Shown: piece by piece, positions 59,943 through 64,000 of the stretch | Layout of the letters: each line of letters begins with the position of its first letter | Numbering within the stretch: the stretch's first letter is position 1 | DNA from: RGIG7213 sp045652135 | GTDB taxonomy: Bacteria; Bacillota; Clostridia; Oscillospirales; CAG-272 | NCBI GenBank assembly: GCA_045652135.1 | Contig: JAZRTS010000055.1 | Coordinates: 1 to 64,000 of the forward strand | Direction of reading: 5' to 3' | Length of the DNA stretch: 64,000 bases | Position numbers and translations under genes: made by a program | The notes under the pieces: generated by a model | Databases searched by the model: none | What the model saw: the letters and a program-made list of their open reading frames with translations, nothing else | Told to the model about the DNA's origin: nothing

Positions 59943-60596
59943 ATGTACAAAAAGTTTTTTAAACGTTTATTTGATATAATTTTTTCTCTGCTCGGAATCA
60001 TTTTTCTTGCGCTTCCGATGCTGATAATAGTTCTTATTATCCGAACAAACAGCAAGGGGCGTGCGGTGTTTTCACAGACACGTGTCGGACTTCATAAAAA
60101 GCCCTTCAAAATATATAAGTTCCGCACGATGTACATAGAAACTCCTGAAAACATTCCGTCAAGAGAGTTTGAAGATCCCGACAGATGGATAACAAAACCC
60201 GGAAGGATACTCCGCAAGACAAGCCTTGATGAGATACCTCAGCTTTTTAACATTCTTAAAGGGGAAATGTCATTTGTCGGACCGCGTCCGGTTATTCCGA
60301 ACGAGGAAAATCTCATCGCGATGAGAGATGAAAACGGTTCAAATGCCGTTCTGCCGGGACTTACGGGCTGGGCTCAGGTCAACGGACGTGATGAACTTGA
60401 GGCTCTCCCTAAATCGAAATTTGACGGCGAATATGTAAAAGCACTGGAAAAAGGATTTTTTTCCGCTGTCGGTATGGATATCAAGTGTATTTTTATGACC
60501 GTGAAGTCGGTAATCAAAAAAGAGGGAATACTTGATAACCACTATTACAAGGACGAAAACGAAAAGTCCAAGAAAGAAGAAACGAAAGTAAGATAA
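59943..60596 (+). CDS. Undecaprenyl-phosphate sugar phosphotransferase (bacterial sugar transferase)
   Basis: A 217-residue initiating transferase that loads the first sugar phosphate on undecaprenyl phosphate. One membrane hairpin (FKRLFDIIFSLLGIIFLALPMLIIVLII), then VFSQTRVGLHKKPFKIYKFRTM, the KTSLDEIPQLFNILKGEMSFVGPRP core and LPGLTGWAQVNGRD. The ATG at 59943 with GGTGA is chosen over the upstream frame start. It opens the cluster of glycosyltransferases that follows. Confidence 0.93.
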   Translation: MYKKFFKRLFDIIFSLLGIIFLALPMLIIVLIIRTNSKGRAVFSQTRVGLHKKPFKIYKFRTMYIETPENIPSREFEDPDRWITKPGRILRKTSLDEIPQLFNILKGEMSFVGPRPVIPNEENLIAMRDENGSNAVLPGLTGWAQVNGRDELEALPKSKFDGEYVKALEKGFFSAVGMDIKCIFMTVKSVIKKEGILDNHYYKDENEKSKKEETKVR

Positions 60597-60658
60597 ACTC
60601 TGTGTGGTAATATACTGCACGATTTGTTCTGAAACTTGATTGATAAGGTGAACGTGTT

Positions 60659-61516
60659 ATGGATGTTACTGCGGTAATAATAACAAAAAACGAAGAAAAA
60701 AACATTACCGATTGCATAAAATCGATTGAGGGATTCGCTGAAAGAATACTTATAATCGACAGCGGAAGCGCGGATAAAACGTGTGAGCTGGCAAGGGAAC
60801 TCGGCTGTGAGGTGCATTATCACGAATTCGAAACTCACGCCAAGCAACGCAATTGGGCAATAGATAATCTCGACATCAAAACGAAGTGGATACTCAGACT
60901 TGATGCCGATGAAAGATTTACACCGGAATTTACGAACGAGGTGTCGCGTCTTATCAAAGAGCACGATAATGACGATGTCAACGGTATAGCTGCCGAGGCA
61001 TGGCTCTATTTTATGGGAAGACGCATAAAACACGGCTGCAGAAACAAACGTAAGATACTGCTGTTCAAAACCGGAAAGGGCAGAATAGAGGATCGCAGAG
61101 TGGACGAGCATACAGTGTTGCTTGAAGGCGTATCCGTTGAAACGAAGGAAAGATTCATACATTACGATTTCAAGGATATGAACAACTGGATAAACAAGCT
61201 CAATTGGTACGCAACGAAGGAAATGCAGGATTATCTTGAGTATACGCAGGGCAAACGCACCGATTATACAAATGAGGATGCCGCGCTTTCCGCCGTGCGC
61301 AAAAAGAAATTCGGATTTTATTACAAGCTTCCTATGTTTATAAGATGCTATATGCTGTTCGTCTATTTCTACATTTTCCGTCTTGGTTTTCTTGACGGAA
61401 AAGAGGGATTCGTATACAACTATATGTACCACAGATGGTACAGAACCCTCGTTGACAGTAAAATACTTGAATACAAAAAGAATCCCACTGCCTTTAAAGA
61501 TTCTTCTTCATTCTGA
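60659..61516 (+). CDS. Family 2 glycosyltransferase, WaaE/KdtX-like
   Basis: A 285-residue GT-A enzyme: VTAVIITKNEEKNITDCIKSIEGFAERILIIDSGSADKT, THAKQRNWAID and LRLDADERF with the DxD motif. This branch includes lipopolysaccharide core transferases; in a Gram-positive it probably acts on exopolysaccharide or a teichoic-acid-type glycan. AAGGTG precedes the ATG. Confidence 0.92.
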   Translation: MDVTAVIITKNEEKNITDCIKSIEGFAERILIIDSGSADKTCELARELGCEVHYHEFETHAKQRNWAIDNLDIKTKWILRLDADERFTPEFTNEVSRLIKEHDNDDVNGIAAEAWLYFMGRRIKHGCRNKRKILLFKTGKGRIEDRRVDEHTVLLEGVSVETKERFIHYDFKDMNNWINKLNWYATKEMQDYLEYTQGKRTDYTNEDAALSAVRKKKFGFYYKLPMFIRCYMLFVYFYIFRLGFLDGKEGFVYNYMYHRWYRTLVDSKILEYKKNPTAFKDSSSF

Positions 61517-61534
61517 AAGCGAACTGTATTGTAT

Positions 61535-62491
61535 ATGAATGACGTAAAGATAACTGTTATAGTCCCTTGTTACAACTGTGAAAAAACAGTTGTTGAAACG
61601 TTGGATGCACTCAACGGTTCGGCAGAGCTTATATATGAGGTCATTTGTGTCAACGACGGTTCGACCGATTCCACGTTGGATATTTTAAATAGATACACAA
61701 AAGAAACGGCTCTCAATATAAAGATAGTTGATTCTGAAAACTGCGGCGTAAGCGTTGCAAGAAACAAGGGAATAGAAGCCGCGGGCGGCGACGTGCTTTT
61801 GTTTTTGGATGCGGATGATAAATATTCACCGCTTTTCTTTCAAAAGATACTGTCGCATTATAAAGAATACGACACGGTCTACGGATATTTCACAAGGGAT
61901 GAAAGCACTCTTGAAATTGATGTCGACGGTGAATGTGCCGTAAGTAAAGATATGATCTCGGTACAGACTGAATTTATGGTCAATAAGGAACGCTGTCATA
62001 CGGCGGCTTTTTCGTATAAAAAACAGATAATCGACGAATGGCACCTTCGATTTACACCGGGTGCAAGATACGGAGAGGATTGGGAATTTACAACGAAGTA
62101 TCTGAGTTTGTGCCGTAACGCAATGTGCTTGAACAGACGTATATTTTTTTACCGTGATTCCGATGTGTCTGTAATAAAAAGTCCGACGTATGCACATGCT
62201 CACGCAATTGAGGCGGCTGTAAGAACGGAAGAGTTTTTAAATAAAAACGAAAGCGCCTTTTATCCGGAATTTTCTATATACATGCGGCACAGAGCTGTTT
62301 TTTCGGTAGCGCACAATTTTTCAAAGTTCAAAAGAAAAGATCTGTTCGATAAACTGACAAAAGAATATCCTGTAAGACAGGCGATGAGTGCAATGCTCAA
62401 AAGTAAACATAACGGCATAAAAGTCAAGCTTGCATCACTTTCATGCCTTTTGTCAAAAAATCTGTTTTTCTATGTAGTGGGAAGAATGTAA
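61535..62491 (+). CDS. Family 2 glycosyltransferase
   Basis: A 318-residue GT-A enzyme: ITVIVPCYNCEKTVVETLDAL, VNDGSTDSTLDIL, NCGVSVARNKGIEAA and FLDADD, followed by RYGEDWEFTTKYL. The ATG at 61535 is used instead of the TTG at 61529. Its stop shares a base with the next start (TAATG). Confidence 0.9.
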   Translation: MNDVKITVIVPCYNCEKTVVETLDALNGSAELIYEVICVNDGSTDSTLDILNRYTKETALNIKIVDSENCGVSVARNKGIEAAGGDVLLFLDADDKYSPLFFQKILSHYKEYDTVYGYFTRDESTLEIDVDGECAVSKDMISVQTEFMVNKERCHTAAFSYKKQIIDEWHLRFTPGARYGEDWEFTTKYLSLCRNAMCLNRRIFFYRDSDVSVIKSPTYAHAHAIEAAVRTEEFLNKNESAFYPEFSIYMRHRAVFSVAHNFSKFKRKDLFDKLTKEYPVRQAMSAMLKSKHNGIKVKLASLSCLLSKNLFFYVVGRM

Positions 62492-63714
62492 TGCTTGATA
62501 TACTGTTTATTTCGAGGCTGATACCCGAGTGTATGGACAAAGATGTCCGTGATAAAATGACGAATACTATGGATGATGCCGCAATTGCGTGGCAAAATCA
62601 CATAATTTCGGGTATAGAAGAAAATACGGGTGAGCCGGTAAAGCTTCTGAATTTTCTTCCCGTCAGGTCTTATCCGAGCTACTATGCAGATATATACATC
62701 AAGCGTTCCGAGTTTTCGCATACGGACGGCGCAAAGGATATTAATCTTCCGTTTTTGAATCTGATGTTTGTCAAGCGTCTTTTTCAAGGCCGGCCGTTAA
62801 AAAAAGAAGCGAAAAAATGGGCGCGTGATAACCGTGGGAAAGTAAAGTCTGTCGTTATATATACACTGTATCCTGAATTTTTGGCAGCGGCATCTGCGGT
62901 GAAAAAGATAGATCCCGATATAAACGTAACGGCAATTGTGCTTGACTTGCCGCAATACTCCATTCTCACAAACAATATGGGGCTGCTCAACAGACTGTAT
63001 CTTAAATGGAGCAAGAAAAAAGCGGACAAGCTGATAAAAAACGTGGATTCATTTGTTTTTCTGACGGAGTCTATGCGTTATCCCCTCGGTGTTGAAAATA
63101 AACCGTACGGTATCATTGAAGGTATTTGCTCTGAAGAATTCGGTGATGATGCGCCCGCAAAAAAAGAAAATACCGTTATGTACGCAGGAACACTTCACGA
63201 AAGATTCGGTGTCATGAAGCTCGTCAGGGCATTTGAAAAGATAGAATCTTACGATATGACGCTTGTAATATGCGGATACGGTGATTCGGAAGATGCTGTA
63301 AAAGAAGCCGCAGAACGTGATGGGCGTATTGTTTTTGCAGGACAGCTCAAACGTGATGATGTAATAAAGCTTATGCTGAATGCCTCGGTGATTGTCAATC
63401 CCCGAGGAAATAAAGAGGAGTTTACAAAGTACAGCTTCCCCTCAAAAAATCTCGAAGCACTTTCGTCGGGTGTTCCGTTTATCGGATATAAGCTCGACGG
63501 TATCCCCGATGAATACGATGAGTTTATTAATTATCCCGCAGATGATTCTGATGATGCTTTAGCAAAATGCATTTTTGATGTATGCCGTGACGAAAACGGA
63601 GTATACACTCAAAAAGCAAGGCTTGCCAAAGATTGGGTGCGCAAAAATAAAAACAGCCGTATTCAGGCTGAAAAACTTTTAAATTTGATTTTGGAGAGTA
63701 ATAGTGAACAGTAA
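62491..63714 (+). CDS. Family 1/4 glycosyltransferase
   Basis: A 407-residue GT-B enzyme: N-terminal acceptor half (LDILFISRLIPE...), then VMYAGTLHERFGVMKLVRAFE, LVICGYGDSEDAV, VFAGQLKRDDVIKLMLNASVIVNPRG and FPSKNLEALSSGVPFIGYKLDGIPDE with the EX7E-like site weakly kept. It adds one sugar to the lipid-linked glycan. GGGAAG precedes the ATG, which overlaps the previous stop. Confidence 0.88.
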   Translation: MLDILFISRLIPECMDKDVRDKMTNTMDDAAIAWQNHIISGIEENTGEPVKLLNFLPVRSYPSYYADIYIKRSEFSHTDGAKDINLPFLNLMFVKRLFQGRPLKKEAKKWARDNRGKVKSVVIYTLYPEFLAAASAVKKIDPDINVTAIVLDLPQYSILTNNMGLLNRLYLKWSKKKADKLIKNVDSFVFLTESMRYPLGVENKPYGIIEGICSEEFGDDAPAKKENTVMYAGTLHERFGVMKLVRAFEKIESYDMTLVICGYGDSEDAVKEAAERDGRIVFAGQLKRDDVIKLMLNASVIVNPRGNKEEFTKYSFPSKNLEALSSGVPFIGYKLDGIPDEYDEFINYPADDSDDALAKCIFDVCRDENGVYTQKARLAKDWVRKNKNSRIQAEKLLNLILESNSEQ

Positions 63715-64000
63715 TTCAAGACATATTAACCTGGAAAAAATTTTTCCTGTGTTTATTGTACTACTTATGCTATTCTGTTCCCACGACACGCTGTTGTTCG
63801 GAACGAATGAAAACGAAACATTTATAACTATACGTAAGATAGTTCCGTTTGTGATCGTAGCTATGACCTTCCCGTATGTTTTCTTCAACCGATTTGTAGA
63901 TACGTGGAAAACATTTGGAATGATATTGCTTTTTGTTATCCCGTTTTTTTCTTGTATCGTAAATAATGAGCCTTACGATAACTATATATACCGCGGAGTT
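63704..64000 (+). CDS. Membrane protein, probable polysaccharide polymerase, N-terminal part
   Basis: A GTG start at 63704 behind GGAGAG opens a frame that remains open to the window end (99 codons). Two to three hydrophobic segments are seen (IFPVFIVLLMLFC, KIVPFVIVAMTFPYVFF, MILLFVIPFFSCIV). Its position in an exopolysaccharide cluster suggests a Wzy-type polymerase or O-antigen ligase. It overlaps the upstream glycosyltransferase by 11 bases and is cut by the window edge. Confidence 0.6.
   Translation, partial: MNSNSRHINLEKIFPVFIVLLMLFCSHDTLLFGTNENETFITIRKIVPFVIVAMTFPYVFFNRFVDTWKTFGMILLFVIPFFSCIVNNEPYDNYIYRGV

Noticed and set aside
60545..61432. Minus-strand 295-codon frame
   Set aside because: Shadow of the family 2 glycosyltransferase, which has clear motifs and a ribosome binding site.

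Overview
This window looks like a chromosomal segment of a low-to-mid GC Clostridia member (Bacillota, most likely an Oscillospirales/Ruminococcaceae-type gut anaerobe). The placement rests on gene content: ferredoxin-dependent 2-oxoacid oxidoreductase, HemZ, CdaA/CdaR, RecJ-RelA-Dtd order, TTG starts with strong GGAGG sites, DUF6514-, CpXC- and DUF5722-type proteins, and a SpoVB/MurJ-type flippase. No phage, insertion sequence or CRISPR array is visible; this is mostly core chromosome plus surface-polysaccharide clusters.

Layout. 1-177: end of rpsT and its terminator. 175-3835 (minus): GntR-controlled ABC transporter operon with a consensus promoter and two near-palindromic operators. 3987-7051 (minus): F420-ligase-like protein and a CotH-kinase lipoprotein. 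7310-8571 (plus): L,D-transpeptidase-like protein and ribulose-phosphate epimerase. 8573-13557 (minus): CpXC protein, DUF5722 protein, tpiA, pgk. 13766-16247: pcrA. 16346-16696: a small autonomous gene. 16706-21247 (minus): operon of an ATPase, a four-subunit 2-oxoacid:ferredoxin oxidoreductase, ispD and ispF. 21443-42776 (plus): a very long colinear gene string: cdaA, cdaR, FAD protein, RseC, recJ, relA, dtd, hemZ, udk-like kinase, purine nucleoside phosphorylase, a methyl-THF methyltransferase domain, SAH/MTA deaminase, flippase, mazG, then five polysaccharide glycosyltransferases. 42780-45326: Mrp ATPase, radical SAM protein, DUF6514-like protein. 45361-48679 (minus): a broken surface protein gene, then psd, a flippase-like membrane protein and a PAP2 phosphatase (lipid cluster). 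48763-51093 (minus): pheA and aroF behind a Phe/Tyr leader peptide and attenuator. 51240-51400: tRNA-Lys. 51404-51550: chain of small hairpins. 51628-53830: serine hydrolase, hydrolase remnant, amino-acid racemase. 53882-58807 (plus): SpoIID/peptidoglycan-binding trio and clpC. 58817-59758: DUF1858 protein and a membrane protein. 59861-64000 (plus): start of an exopolysaccharide cluster, cut by the window end.

The most striking observation is upstream of aroF-pheA: a 29-codon reading frame with six Phe and four Tyr codons, a good ribosome binding site, an intrinsic terminator after it, and mutually exclusive pairings (1:2 and 2:3) by hand folding. This is the architecture of classical ribosome-mediated attenuation, as in enteric pheL, in a Clostridia genome where T-boxes would be the usual expectation. 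Other points of interest are a stand-alone methyltetrahydrofolate-methyltransferase domain translationally coupled to an SAH/MTA deaminase, an F420-ligase homologue, c-di-AMP and (p)ppGpp synthesis genes in one gene string, and five peptidoglycan-binding repeats next to clpC.

Limits: all calls are from reading the sequence; no database search, folding program or codon statistics was run. Gene boundaries were adjusted where a ribosome binding site clearly favoured an internal start.
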